In this document: piece by piece, positions 12,087 to 24,712 of the stretch
How positions within the stretch are numbered: position 1 is the stretch's first letter
How the letters are laid out: each line of letters begins with the position of its first letter
Notes under the pieces: model-generated
Told to the model about the DNA's origin: nothing
The model's database searches: none
The model's input: only the letters and a program-made list of their open reading frames with translations
Program-made: the position numbers and the translations under genes
NCBI RefSeq assembly: GCF_947179165.1
Contig: NC_077242.1
Location: 29,414,097-29,478,096, forward strand
Source of the DNA: Solanum dulcamara
Taxonomy: Eukaryota > Streptophyta > Magnoliopsida > Solanales > Solanaceae
DNA length: 64,000 bases
Direction: 5' to 3'

Positions 12087-14281
12087 TATAATACCTCGAA
12101 AGTCAAAAATTTGGAACCAAGGAGAAAATCTCAATTTTTAGGACTGACCTTGTGTTTACGAGTCACTCTACGAATCATAGAGACTTAGAAAACTCATAAA
12201 AATAAGTCGTACAAGTGAGATTTTGCACTTGTTCAGGATTAAGCCTTAGGAGGTTCTACGGCTCAATAGGATGAGTCATCGTCCTATTAACGAGTCGTAA
12301 GAATGATTCATTCCAAAAGTTCAGAAACCCCAAAGATTGCAATTTTTTGGATCTATAGGATGAGTCCAATCGATGACTCATAACCAAGATAATAAGTCAT
12401 AGAAATGACTCATCAGCACAACTTAGAGAAGATAAAATTTTAGAGTTTTAACCCTACAAGACAAGTAGGGTCTACGACCTATAGACGTGATTTCAAGTCG
12501 TAATGTTGATTCATAGGTAAAGTTCAGAGGCTCAATTTTCAGGTCTTATCAGAGACCATCACTACGACTCAAGTCTATGAATCCTAGAATTGAGGACGAA
12601 TTGTGAGGTTGTATTCGTAGGCTCGAATTCCAATTTTAATAAGGGATATTTGTGTCATTTCCCATATTCGGTTCAATGAACCTAGACACAATTAAGGCTA
12701 AGTTAAACCCTATATCTACCCAATTCTTTGAAATTTCCCTCATTCTAAATCATTTTTCTAAAATTATCTAAGGCAAGAACTCAACTCTCTCAAGGTTCCT
12801 CTCAAAGTTACAAGCTAGTTTTCAGATTCCACCAAGGATTCTTCTTCAATTCTAAGTGAATTCAATCAAGTTATATGGGATTGATCTATGAGTTCCTTTC
12901 ATCCATGGATTCCCAATGTTTTCTCAAAGTATCCTTCAATTTTCAATGGTTTATGAGCCCTAGTTTTGATGAAACGCATTTGGTTGTTTCAAATTCATTT
13001 TAGATGATTATCAAGGATCTTTATAAGCATGTTTTCCTATAAATTGCATGATATTAAGTTTAATTATGACTGCCCATACATAAAGTTATTTCCAAATTAT
13101 GATTATGAAGTTAAAGATGATTTTAATCAGTTAATTATGAGTTTGATGATGTTTAAAGAAAGCTTTCATGATTTAAAGTTGAGATTATGATGATGATAAA
13201 ATAAGATCAAAGAATTTTATTATGGTGTTATAAGTACAATTCTTAGACAATTATGTTTAAAGATGGTGATAAGGATAATTCTCACCGATGTTATGGATTC
13301 ATATGAATCACTAAAGTTAATGAACTACTCCTTATATTATTTTTAAAGATGTTCCCTATTATGTTCTGATCATGCTTTTATAAGTTTCTATTGGAATATT
13401 AACTAAGCACCGGAAGGACTTCTAGGTGGGGTTCGATTTGTTAACGCAGCTAGTTACACAAGGGAATCCTAGTAGAAAGCTAAAATCCTAAACAATATTG
13501 CCCTCGTAGGATTGCCTTCATGGCCTAGCTAGTAGATCCACATATAGCACAATTAAGTTGAGTTGAGTACCATGATGGAGTATACCTTAGCAAGGTAGCC
13601 TCTCCCTTCTCGATGAGTGTTACATCGGATTCTATGTTATAGCTTTCATGGTATTAAGATATCCATTAAAGTTCTTATCCCACACAAGTTAAAAGTTAAG
13701 CTATGAGTTTTATGATATGCATTGACCATGAGATTTCATATGTTTTCAAATGTTTTTAAGCTTTTCTCTTGTTCATTTTATTGGTCATGCATCTTATGTC
13801 ATATTGATCATATCCTATTACTTTTTTATGTATTTCTAACATACTTAGTACCTTTTATGTACTAGCGCATACTTTTCCAATATTATCTCATAATGTAGGG
13901 GTGGATGTCGATCATCTAATTCATAGCTAGAGTGCTTAGTTTTCTCTAAGAAGTTGGTAAGTCCTCATATCATCGAGGACATGAATTTCTTTTCACATTT
14001 TTTCATTGACTTTCTTCTATTGTTTCAGATGATCTAGGAGCTTGTCCTAAGGCCCTATCAAAGAGTAGACTAGAGGCATGTTTAGACCCTATGTAATATA
14101 GTCCAGTTGGACATCTTTTGAGAGTTCTATCCCTTAGACCCATTCCCTTGAGTTGTTATTTCCACTTATTTTATCATGTTTCTTTACCTTATGGATGCAA
14201 TGTATTCTAAGATATCTTGGTTGGGATCCCATGTAATCCTTATCATTGTGTCACGGCTTGGCCCTTGTTTGGGTCATGAAA
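12087..14281 (+). repeat. 5' LTR (family 2) of Y
   Basis: About 2195 bp. It aligns along its length with the solo LTR 43060-60804 after removing that copy's inserts. It starts TATAATACC (from TGTAAGACC) and ends GGGTCATGAAA (from ...GACA), then runs straight into a primer-binding site. It shares the block with GGATCCACATATAGCAC (near 13535) with families 1 and 5, and has the hairpin at 13845-13865. No genes are seen inside. Confidence 0.85.
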
Positions 14282-14283
14282 AA

Positions 14284-14298
14284 CTTGGTATCAGAGCA
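14284..14298 (+). other. Primer-binding site of Y (initiator tRNA-Met type)
   Basis: CTTGGTATCAGAGCA directly follows the LTR. TGGTATCAGAGC is complementary to the 3' end of plant initiator tRNA-Met, the usual minus-strand primer of chromoviruses. It is the best preserved such site among the family 1/2/5 elements in the window. Confidence 0.88.
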
Positions 14299-14494
14299 TA
14301 ATGTTTAGAAGAGTCCTAGGGAGTCTAACAACGTTAAGTAGAGTCTTGTTCATTGGTGTGAAGCGCACCACATCTATGAATAGGAGGCTATGAAACATCT
14401 TAGGAAAATCTAACTTCTTCCATGATCTATGCCATACGGTAGAGTGGTCCCTAAGTCTTTCCCTCTAATGCTTGTTCTTTGTGATTTTCAGAAA

Positions 14495-15597
14495 ATGCCT
14501 CCACAAAGATACCTTGCTCGAAGGAATATGAGCAAAAAACTCTGAATGATCCTTTGAATGACCACGTCTTCAATGCCGAGTTAGAAGTGGCCTTTCAAGT
14601 ACTTGCTCAAGCCCTTAAAGTTCAACCCAATCATGAAGTCGTTTCCCCCATGAACCTAAACGTAGGTATATCGGTGACAAGAATTCATGATTTCATGAGG
14701 ATGAATCCTTCAGAGTTTTGGGGTTATAAAATAGAGGAGGATCCACAAGAGTTTGTTCATAGCATTTACAAGATTGTGGATATTATAAGGGTTAGTCAGT
14801 TGAAAGGGGGAGTTGCCTACGTACCAATTGAAGGGTATTGCTCAAATTTAGTTTTATCAATTGAAAAGCAAGAGGCCTAGAGAGGGGGATCCCGTGACTT
14901 GAAATGAGTTCAAAGAGTGTTTCTTGACTGCTTCTTCCCATTGGAGTTGATGGAGGCCAAAGTACAAGAGTTTATGAACCTTAAGCAAGGTAGTATGAGT
15001 GTAAGGGAGTAAGCCTTCAAGTTCATCCAATTGTTAAAATATGTTCCATTCATGGTTGCTGACTTAAGAGCTCGTATGAGCAGTTTTGTGTCGGGTATGT
15101 CAGAAGTGGTTTCTAAAGAGTGTAAGATGGCCATGTTAATTCAAAAAATAGACATCTCTAGATTTATGACCTATGCGGAGCAAATAGAGAGTGAGAAGCT
15201 AAAGGAGAAAACTAGAGAGTCCAAGAGGACAAAGACCGATGGTGATGATTCTTCTCATGGTAAGTCCAGAGATGGTGGACATCCTCATTTTCGCCAAAGG
15301 TATTCCAATCAAGGATCATCAAATGCCACTACTCTAAGGTTGGATAAACATAGGGTACCCAACCCAAAGCCTCAAGGAGGTGCTCCTATTTGTCAAGTGA
15401 CCCCCGCATGCAAGAAGTGTGGAAAAAACCACAAGAATGAGGGTTTAGTAGGTTTGAATAAGTATTATCGATGTGGTAAGTTGGGTCATCATGCTAAGGA
15501 ATGTAAGGTCAAATATGGTCTTCCACAAGTACAAGTTGCTCAAGGTGCTCAAGTGCAACCAAAGGGTGGTCAATGCAACAATCAGCTTTAGGCTCTT
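14495..15597 (+). pseudogene. gag pseudogene of Y
   Basis: An ATG at 14495 opens MPPQRYLARRN, then the frame is broken. Open pieces 14554-14880 and 15031-15591 carry the capsid (VTRIHDFMRMNPSEFWGYKI; FVSGMSEVVSKECKMAMLIQ) and a basic linker (EKLKEKTRESKRTKTDGDD). At the end is a zinc knuckle YYRCGKLGHHAKEC near 15463, with the first cysteine replaced by tyrosine. Breaks: a frameshift before 14554, a stop at 14878, and frame changes up to 15031. Confidence 0.85.
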
Positions 15598-16080
15598 CAT
15601 GGGAGGTAACAGGTGGAGGAGACTCTAGATGTTGTTATCAATATGTTACGGGTCTTTCACTATGATATTTATAACTTACTTTATCTAGGTGCAAACTTGT
15701 CTTTTGCTATCCCTCATGTGGCCATGAGATTTTATGTTAGCCCCAAAATATTGCTAGACCCTTTTTTTGTTTATACTCCCATAGGTGAGTCGGTTGTGGC
15801 TAAAAGAGTTTATAGAAGTTATCCGGTTTCAGTTACCCATAAATTTACCCTATGTGATATAGTTGATCTTGAGATGATCAATTTTGATGTTATCCTTGGT
15901 TTGGATTGACTATATGCATGTTATGCTTCTATTGATTATAAGACCCGAGTGGTCAAGTTTTAATTTCCTAATAAGCCAGTACTAAAATGGAAGGGTAGAA
16001 ATTCCATATTCAAAGGTCAATTCATTTCGTGCCTTAAAGATCAAAAAATAATTTCCAACGGTTGAATATACAATATTGTG
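15598..16080 (+). pseudogene. Aspartic protease pseudogene of Y, active site lost
   Basis: Open piece 15613-15909 reads through the protease domain: IYNLLYLGANLSFAIPHVAM, FFVYTPIGESVVAKRVYRSY, IVDLEMINFDVILGLD. The catalytic aspartate (DLGAN in V and X) is a tyrosine here (YLGAN, about 15685). A stop follows VILGLD at 15907-15909. With the active-site residue gone it could not process a polyprotein even if translated. Confidence 0.82.
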
Positions 16081-17018
16081 AGGGTTAGGGATACAAATTC
16101 CAAAGCCCCTACTCTATAGTCAGTCCCCATTGTTAATGAGTTTTCGAATGTGTTTCCCGATGATCTACCCAGTTTTCCTCCTGAAAGAGAATTTGACTTT
16201 GGTATAGATCTTCTTCCCAATAATCAATCCATTTCTATCCCTCCATACCGAATGGCTCCAGTAGAATTAAAGGAGTTAAAGGATCAATTGAAAGACTCGT
16301 TAGACAAAGGTTTCATTACACCAAGTATATCCCCATGAGGTTCTCCTGTTTTGTTTTCTAGAAAGAAAAATGGTTCATTACATATAAGCATTGACTATCG
16401 GTAATTGAATAAAGTAACCATCAAGAATAAATACTCGATTCTGAGTATAGATGATTTGTTTGACCAATTGCAAGGGGCAAGTTACTTTTCTTAGATTTAT
16501 CTCAATTATGGTTATCACCAACTAAGGGTAAGGGAGTGTGAGGTTCACAAGACGATATTTCAAATAAGGTATGGTCATTATGTGTTCTTAGTTATGTCAT
16601 TTGGTTTGACCAATTCACTGCCGCATTCATGGATTTGATGAATAGGGTGTTCAAACAATATTTGGACATGTTTGTAATTATGTTCAGTGATGACATTTTG
16701 GTTTACTCTCGGAATAAGGAGGAGTATGCAAATCATTTGAGTATTGTGTTGCAAAATCTAAGGGACAAGCAACTATTTGCCAAGTTAAATAAATATGAGT
16801 TTTGTCTAAGGGAGGTGCCTTTTCTTGGTCACATTGTGTTAGATGAAGGGATTATGGTTGATCCTATGAAAATCGAGGCAGTTAAGAATTGGCCTAGACC
16901 GTTGTCCCCTTTGGATTGGATCAAGGTACTCAATTTACTTTATAATTTAGGATGTCATTTCAAAAGGGTCTTGGTACGAAGGTTAAGTTAAGTACCATTT
17001 TCCATCCTCAAATCGATG
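16081..17018 (+). pseudogene. RT pseudogene of Y fused by deletion to integrase
   Basis: 16150-16338 carries the RT lead ([20 protein letters not shown]). After stops and a frameshift near 16620, 16629-16991 carries the palm with [12 protein letters not shown], so the catalytic DD is kept, and [19 protein letters not shown]. Then RPLSPLDW at about 16917 jumps within the same open frame into integrase sequence (TQF..., then KRVLVRR and a frameshifted GLGTKVKLS). RT thumb, all of RNase H and the integrase zinc domain are missing. A GGAT repeat sits at the junction. The frame ends at the insertion of X. Confidence 0.85.
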
Positions 17019-17023
17019 ATCAA

Positions 17024-19114
17024 TGTCACAACCCGACCTAGGGCCTAGTCATAACACGTCGATCGAAACCTTGGAGAGTTCCAACAAAGCCTCTTGTACA
17101 TATCATAAGTATACATAAGGTAAAATAAAACTAGAAACATCACAAGAGAGTCTAGACCATGAATAGGAATCTGAAAATATCACAAGACAATATAAACTCG
17201 AAATATTTGTCCAACTAGATGCCTCTACACATGAGTATTGGCGGGGAATAAGACATGTCCATAGCTCAATCTCAATATTAAAACATAACAAAAGTCTTCA
17301 AAAAGAGTATCCAACTTGATAACTAGTCTCCAATCAATGAGGACTCACTACAAGCAACGTCGGATAGAAAACGCTTACTAGCTACGTGGACGAATAGGAT
17401 CTTCAACCTCAACCCTTACATTATGAGACAATGTAGAAAAAAGTATACATTAGTACGTTGGAATGTACTAAGTATGTAGGCAATGCAATGGATAGAAAAC
17501 CATTTTGTACAAATAACCATTTGAAATAGCATGATAGAGAAGTAGTCGAAAATTATGAGTAGTCTTTAAGAATGATCAATGTATAATAACCATAAGAGTA
17601 TCATGTAAAGTAAAATATAGGATTTGTCATTTAAATCATGAAAGAAACCATACATATGTCGGATAGGAACCATAACCGACAATAACACCATGCTAGCTAT
17701 AACATGGAATCCGATGATCCCCCACATCGAGAAGGGGAAGGCTACTTGCCAAGGTAGACTCCGTATTATGAACATGTGCAATCTGTGGATCCACTAGCCA
17801 GGCAATAAAGGCAACCTACAGTGGCACGTAGTTTATGAGACATGAGGTTGCTACTAGGTGCTAAGTCAAATCCCACGGAATACATACATAGCATAAAATC
17901 ATAATTTTGTATATCATAGTCATAATCATAAGTTTGAAATCATAGAGTAACTCATCTTTATAACATTCTTCTAATGTGAAAATTGTCTTTTCATCATTTC
18001 GATCATACTTGTAATGTGAGAATTGACCATTCATCATTATAATCATACTGCATAATCCATATAGTTAGGCCTTAGGTCACCACATAAGGCCCTAAGTCAT
18101 CTTACTCCATAACTTGTATAAATAAATTATTATTTGGAACATACTTATAGTCCAGGATCATAATTGAAATACATAATCATAATTCATACATGTAAGTTCA
18201 GGATCATAGCTTATACTTGAAATTAGGTTAAGACATGAATGCATGATCAATTGACTTGAAAATCATGAAATTTACTAGAAAACATGCATGATCATATACT
18301 TTCTATCAACCCATACATAATTCATATAGATAATATCCTTTGAAAGTATAATTGAAAATATTCATAATTTACATCATGAACCCTAGAAATCAAAAAAGGA
18401 GGAATCGTGGAAAAACTCTTCAATTCAATGCAATAACCATCAATTTATATCAAAATAGACTAAAAATTATAATTTGAATCATAATTCATATAATTGGAAT
18501 AAAGATCATAATGCTCATAAAATACCATACTTTAGTTTGATATAAAGCTTGAGAAATTGATTGGACTTCATGGATGAAAGGATCCATGAATCAATACCCA
18601 CATACTTTAAGTGACAACACCAAAAATTTGGAAGAACTTGAAAGTTTGATGGAGATATGAGTAGATTTACTTGAAATCTTCAACGGAGTCCTTGGGAGTC
18701 TTTTTTAGAGAGAGAAATATTTGATAGGTGAATTGTAGAAGAATTGATAGAATTAGAGGTTTAGGTATATTTATATAGTGGAATTAGGTCCTAAAATCTT
18801 CTAGGTTCATTAGCTAATAATTTGGGAAGGGTCTAAAATGACCTTACTAAAAACTCAATTCGGATAGAAACTCATTGCTAGGTCCGCGACGTGGAACTGT
18901 CGCGGACTATTTTGCTTTGTAAAATTATTCAAAAATTTATCTTTCGATTTACGGGTCCTAAAAATCCAACGAGACCATTTTCCTGTAGGCTTTTACCCCC
19001 TGATCAATATTCAGAATTCGGATTTTCCAAAAATATTAAGCATAACGCATTACATGAGCGACCTATTCCTAAGGCATTCTTAAGGTACTTGTGATCATTT
19101 TTAGGGATGTTATA
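17024..19114 (-). repeat. 3' LTR (family 1) of X
   Basis: 2091 bp, from TATAACATCCC at 19114 down to ...TTGTGACA at 17024 on the minus strand. It carries a single GC-rich palindrome (18881-18908), the hairpin with TTAGTAC/GTACTAA arms (17450-17471) and a near-perfect second hairpin (17416-17436). No gene is seen inside. Confidence 0.88.
18881..18908. repeat. GC-rich palindrome in X 3' LTR
   Basis: A 28-bp inverted repeat with arms GGTCCGCGAC and GTCGCGGACT around an 8-bp centre. Nine of ten arm positions pair. The same unit occurs once or twice in the other family-1 LTRs (40468-40495, 29342-29420, 44007-44085, 22242-22320). It is CpG-rich in otherwise AT-rich DNA. Confidence 0.75.
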
Positions 19115-19369
19115 ATATCTCCCCCTTAGGAACATTCGTCCTCGAATGAGATTCAACTAATATAGGAGAGACATGGAAAAAGGATTTAGAAACCCGACAT
19201 GGACATGAGGATGCTTTGAAAAATACATAGGATATGTAAACTTCATACTTAACATAAGAGATAGTTCTTGAGAAAAATCATTTTCATAAATCATTCATGC
19301 ATATGGATGACTTTTGGAACTGAAACATAGGAGTTTAATCGATTTGATCATGAAAAACTTAATACCTTT
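19115..19369 (-). other. Polypurine tract and 3' untranslated region of X
   Basis: On the minus strand TTCGAGGACGAATGTTCC is followed by AAGGGGGAGATAT, abutting the LTR at 19114. The tract matches those of W and V. The rest is noncoding AT-rich sequence resembling 22546-22780 in V. Confidence 0.82.
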
Positions 19370-19926
19370 AGGCTTGAGTGAAAGGGAAGAGATACGGATA
19401 ACGCTTCATCATGTCCGATTCAGCTTCCCACGTAGCGTTCTCTACTTGTTGGTTCCTCTATAAGACTTTGATGGATGGAACGTCATTGTTTCTTAATCTC
19501 TCCACTTGACGGTCTAAGATCTTAATCGGAACCTCCTCATAAGTCAAATTTTCTTCAATACTTACGTTCTCCATTGGCACAATAGAATTTGGATCACCCA
19601 CAAACTTTCTCAACATTGACATATGAAATACCGGATGAACCAAAGCCATCTCAAGTGGTAACTCTAACTCATATGCTACTTTACAAATGTGCCTCAATAT
19701 CCTATAGGGTACTATATGTATAGGACTCAATTTTCCTTTCTTACCAAATCGCATTACCTCTTTCATCGGTGAAATATTCAAATACACCATATCACCCTCA
19801 TCAAATTCAAGTTCTCTCCTCCTAGTGTCCGAATAGGACTTTTAACAACTTTGAGCCATTTCAATCTCTCTCTTGTGAGCCTTACTTTATCCATTACATC
19901 AACTACCAACTCTGGACTAATCACTG
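19370..19926 (-). pseudogene. Integrase C-terminus and chromodomain of X
   Basis: Open piece 19458-19790 reads MVYLNISPMKEVMRFGKKGK and ELELPLEMALVHPVFHMSML, then FVGDPNSIVPMENVSIEENL. It ends with DRQVERLRNNDVPSIKVL, the start of a chromodomain-like tail that runs on out of frame to about 19370. Upstream (19800-19926) ISPELVVDVMDKVRL is readable before the solo LTR splits the gene; the other half is at 31395. In chromoviruses this tail helps target integration to heterochromatin. A stop follows SIKVL. Confidence 0.85.
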
Positions 19927-20423
19927 CCATATATAACGACCCGACCTAGGGCCTAGTCGTAACATGTCGATCGAAGCCCTAAAGAGATCCAACCAAGCCT
20001 CTTGTACATATCATAAGCATACATAAGGTAAAATAAAAGATAAAATATCATAAGAGAGTCTAAAGCATGAATAGAAATTTGAAAATATCTCACGACAACA
20101 TAGACTTGAAATATTTTTCCAACTAGATGCCTCTACACATGAGTATGGGCGGGGGCTAAGACATGTCTCTAGCTCACCCTCAATATCAAACATAACAAAA
20201 GTCTTTAAAAGAAAATAGTAGTCAATTTGATAACTAGTCCCTGATCAATAAGGACTCACCACTAACACAATCAGATGGAGAACGCCTACTAGTTATGTGG
20301 ACGGGTAGGATCTTTAACCTCATCTCCTACATTACGAGACAATGTAGGAAAAAAGTATGCATTAGTAAATTAGAATATACTACGTATGTAGGCAATGTAA
20401 TACATGAAAAACCATGATTGTAC

Positions 20424-22527
20424 TGTCACGACCCAACCTAGATCCTAGTCGTAACACAGAGATCAAAACCCCGAAGGGCTCCAACCAAGCCTCTTGTACA
20501 TATCATAAGCATACATAAGGTAAAATATAAAAGCAAAAATATCATAAGGGTGTCTAAAACATGAATAGAAATCTTAAAATGTCTTATGACAACATAGACT
20601 CAAACATATGTCCAACTAGATGCCTCTAAACATGAGTATGGGCGGGGGCTAAGACATATCCTTAGCTCACCCTCAATACACAACATAAGAAAAAGTCTTT
20701 TGGCAGGAAAACAGTAAGTAACTTAAAACTAGTCCCCGGTCAATAAGGACTCAATGCAACACCTTCGAATAAGAGTGCCTCTAGTTACGTGGACGATTAG
20801 GATATTCAACCTCAACCCCTACATTATGAGACAATGTAGCAAAAAATATGTATTAGTATATTGGAATGTACTAAGTATGAGGACGTGACATGCAACGTAA
20901 ATCATGGAATGCAAAGGTCAAGTAAAATACATGATAAGTTAGAATACGTAAAGTCATGAGAAAATCATATTGAACAAAGCATTTAAAAACATAAGTTCAA
21001 AATCATAACATATTTAAGAAATCATACACATGTAGGATAGGAACCATAATCGACAATAAGACCATGCGAGATATAACATGGAATCCGATGATCCCCACAT
21101 CGAGAAGGGGGGGGGGCTACTCTGCCAAGGTAGACTCCTAATCATGAACATGTGCTATTTGTGGATCCACTAGCTAGGACAAAAAGGCAATCCTACAGTG
21201 ACACGTAGTTATGAGACAAGAGACTTTATATAAGGACCCTTGCTTCGCGCCCCTACCTCAAGTCTACATTCGGTGCTAATTCTACTCCCACAAAATACAT
21301 ACATAACATAAGATCATAATTTCCTATATCATAATCATGATCATAGGCTTAAAATCATAGAGTAGCTCATTTTCATAACATACTTGTAATGTGACAATTG
21401 TCCTTTCATCATTACAATCATTTTTGCATAATTCGTATCGTTAGGCCTTAGGTCGCCTTACTTCATAACTTGCATGAAAAACCATAATTTAAAACATTAT
21501 TATAATTAATGATCATAATAGAAATACATTATCATAATTCATACTTTAAAAATTCATGGCCGTAGCTTGGACATGAAATTAGGGTATGACATGAATGAAT
21601 GATCAATTTACTTGAAAATCATGAAATTAACTTGAATATATGCAAGATCATAAACTTTATATCAACCCATACATAATTTAGATAGATAATATCCTTTAGA
21701 AACATAAATCAAAATACCCATAATTTACATAATGAATCCTAGAAATCAAAATAGGAGAATTCATGGAAAAACTCTTCAATTGAATTCAATAACCATCAAT
21801 TTATATCAAAATAGACTCATGATCCTATTTTAAATCAAAATTCATGAAATTGAAATAGAGATCACAAAACTCATAAAATATCATACTTTAATTTGATAGA
21901 AAACCTTGAGAAATTGATTGGGCTTCATGGATGAAAGGATCCATGAATCAATACCGACATACCTTGAGTAAGAACACCAATTAATTTGGAAGAACTTGGG
22001 AATTTTGATGGAGAAATTGAGTGAATTTGCTTGAAGTCTTCAATAGAAACCCTTGAGAGCCTTTTTGTAGAGAGAGAAATATTGGATAGATGAATTGTAG
22101 AAGAATGAATAGAATTAGAGGTTTATGTTAATTTATAGAGTTGAATTAGGTCCTAAAAACTTCTAGGTTCATTAACTAATAATTTGGAAAAAGTCCAAAA
22201 TGCCCAATAAAAACACTTAAATTCTGCCAGAATTGATTCTAGATTCGCGACGCGGTCCTGTCGCAGACCATTCGGCTGGAAAACTGTCCCCAGGTCCGTG
22301 ACTCTATCCTTTTGTAGACCACACTGTTTTATGGATTCTTCGAATATCCTTCTTCCATTCTACAGGTCCTAAAAATCCATCAAGACTATTTTTTCGTAGG
22401 TTTTGACCCCCTGATCGATATTCCAAACTTGGATTTTCCAAGAAGATTAAGGATAATGTGTTACATGAACAGCCTATTTCTAAGGCATTCTTAAGGTATT
22501 TTGTGGGCATATTTGAGGGATGTTACA
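20424..22527 (-). repeat. 3' LTR (family 1) of V
   Basis: 2104 bp, TGTAACATCC...GTGACA on the minus strand. It matches the 5' LTR closely at about 20605-21890 and poorly near both ends (see findings). It contains two palindrome units (22242-22269 and about 22292-22320, the second decayed), a perfect hairpin at 20819-20839 and a run of ten G at about 21107-21116. Confidence 0.92.
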
Positions 22528-22784
22528 ATATCTTCCCTTGGGAACATTCGTCCTCGAATGAGATTCAACTAATACAGGAAAGGCATGAAAAAATGATTTA
22601 GAAACTCGACATGGACATGAGGACACTTTATAAAAGAATCATAGAACATTTAACCTTCATACTTAAAGTAAAACGTAGTCATTGAGAGAAATCATTTTTT
22701 ATGAATCATGCATGCATATGAATGACATATGGAACTGAAGCATAGGAGTTTAACAGATTTGATCATGAGAAACTCAGTACCTTT
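22528..22784 (-). other. Polypurine tract and 3' untranslated region of V
   Basis: On the minus strand CGAGGACGAATGTTCCC is followed by AAGGGAAGATAT directly before the LTR at 22527. The run has an A where W has G, a slight decay. The remaining ~240 bp is noncoding. Confidence 0.82.
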
Positions 22785-23280
22785 AGGCTTGAGTGAAAGG
22801 AAAGAGATAAGGATATTTCTTCATCATGTCCGATTCCACTTCCCACATAGAACTCTCTACTTGTTGATTCCTCCATAATACTTTGACTGATGCAACGTCT
22901 TTATTTCTTAGCCTCTTCACTTATCGGTCTACAATCTCAATTGGGACCTCTTCATAAGTCAAATTCTCTTCAATACTCATGATCTCCCTTGGTACAATTG
23001 AATTTGGATCACCCACAAACTTCCTAAACATCGACACATGAAATGCTGGATGAACCAAAGCCAAATCAAGTGGCAAGTCTAACTCATATTCTACCTTGCC
23101 AATGCGCTTCAATATCCTATATGGTCCTATATATCTATGGCTCAACTTCCCTTTCTTACAAAACCGCATTACTTTTTTTATAGGTGAAATCTTTAAATAC
23201 ACCATGTCGTCCATATCAAATTCAATCTCTCTCCTCCTAGTGTCCGAATATGACTTTTGATGACTTTGAGCCATTTTCAA
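22785..23280 (-). pseudogene. Integrase C-terminal domain and chromodomain of V
   Basis: Open piece 22921-23280 (119 residues) starts in the integrase C-terminal domain: REIEFDMDDMVYLKISPIKK, GKLSHRYIGPYRILKRIGKV, LALVHPAFHVSMFRKFVGDP. It ends at EEVPIEIVDR with a TAA that replaces a glutamine codon (about 22918-22920). The chromodomain-like VKRLRNKDVASVKVLWRN and ESSMWEVESDMMKKYPYLF follow in frame to about 22785. A frameshift near 23278 separates it from the integrase core. This tail type (CHD group II, Tekay-like) is why I call the family Tekay/Del. Confidence 0.87.
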
Positions 23281-24712
23281 TCTTTTTTTATGAGCCTTAC
23301 TTTCTCCATTGTATCAACTACCAAATATGGACCAATCAACGCTATCTCACCAACTTCGAACCACACCACTGGAGACCTACATCTTCTCCCGTACAAGGCT
23401 TCAAAAGGAGCCATTTGGATGCTAGAGTGATAACTATTATTGTAGGCGAACGTAATCAATGGAAAATGGTCATCCCAACTTCCTCTAAGGTCAATCACAC
23501 ATGCCCTTAACATATCCTCCAAGGTTTGAATTGTTCTCTCGGCTTTCCTATCAGTTTGAGGATGAAAAGTAGTACTTAGCTTGACTTTAGTGCCAAGACC
23601 CTTTTGAATGACTTCCAAAAATATGAACTAAATTGAGTACCTCTATCCGATATAATCAACAAAGGAACACTATGAAGTTTCACAAGTTCACGAATGTACA
23701 ACTTAGCATAGTCTTCGGCACCATAAGAAGTTTTGACCGGTAGAAAATGCTCCGATTTGGTTATTTGGTCCACAATGACCCAAATAGAATCATGTTTACT
23801 TCTAGTATGAGGCAAACCCATGACAAAATCCATATTCACATCTTCCCACTTCCATGTAGGAATTTCAATTTCTTGAGCTAGACCTCCCTGCCTTTGATGT
23901 TCAACTTTCACTTGTTGGCAATTTGGACATTTAGCCACGAATTTCGCTATGTCCTTATTCATGCCATTCCACCAATACACTTCCATCAAGTCATGATACA
24001 TCTTGGTAGATCCCGGATGAATTGAATACCGAGAACTGTGGGCCTCATTCAATATCAACTCTCTTATTCCATCAATATTTGGAACACACAACCGACTTTG
24101 GTAACGTAGTACCCCATCTTCTCCTAAGGAGAAAGCCTCAATGGACTTTTCGGCAACCAACATTTTCAATTCTACCAAAGTTGGATCATTATCTTGCTGG
24201 GCCCTGACTTCTGCCGCAAAAGATGATTTTGAAACATTATGTATAAGAATGCCTGCATCATGGGAATCAACCAAACGCACACCTAAATGTGCCAATCTAT
24301 GTACATATTTGACCAATTCTCTTTTACCTTTCTCAACATGTGCGACATTACCCATAGACAACCGACTAAGAGCATCGACTAAAATATTTGCCTTACCCAG
24401 ATGGTAGAATACGCTCATGTCATAATCTTTTAGGAGTTCAAGCCATCTCCTTTGCCTAAGGTTTAAATTCTTTTGACTAAGCACATATTTCAAGCTTCTG
24501 TGGTCGGTAAACACATCAACATGCACTCCATAAAGATAATAATGCCAAATTTTCAATGCAAACACAACCGCCGCAAGTTCAAGATCATAGGTTAGATAGT
24601 TTCTTTCATGTACTTTAAGTTGCCTAGATGCATACACTATAACCTTACCATGTTGCATTAATACACAACCCAAACCAACACATGAAGCATCACAATAAAC
24701 AACAAACCCATC
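23277..24712 (-). pseudogene. RNase H-integrase region of V (365-residue open frame)
   Basis: Open piece 23576-24673 is the longest in the window. RNase H keeps its acidic residues (YCDAS just upstream, [25 protein letters not shown]). The linker [18 protein letters not shown] follows. The integrase zinc domain has [20 protein letters not shown] and [12 protein letters not shown]. The catalytic core keeps [18 protein letters not shown] and [18 protein letters not shown] frameshift near 23600 moves the frame to 23277-23618, where HPQTDRKAERTIQTLED supplies the third acidic residue. All three DDE residues therefore survive, across a frame break. Confidence 0.9.

Noticed and set aside
21107..21116. 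Run of ten G in V's 3' LTR as a quadruplex element
   Set aside because: The partner LTR has GGGGGAGG at this place and other copies have GGGGAAGG or GGGGGAG; simple slippage is the easier reading.
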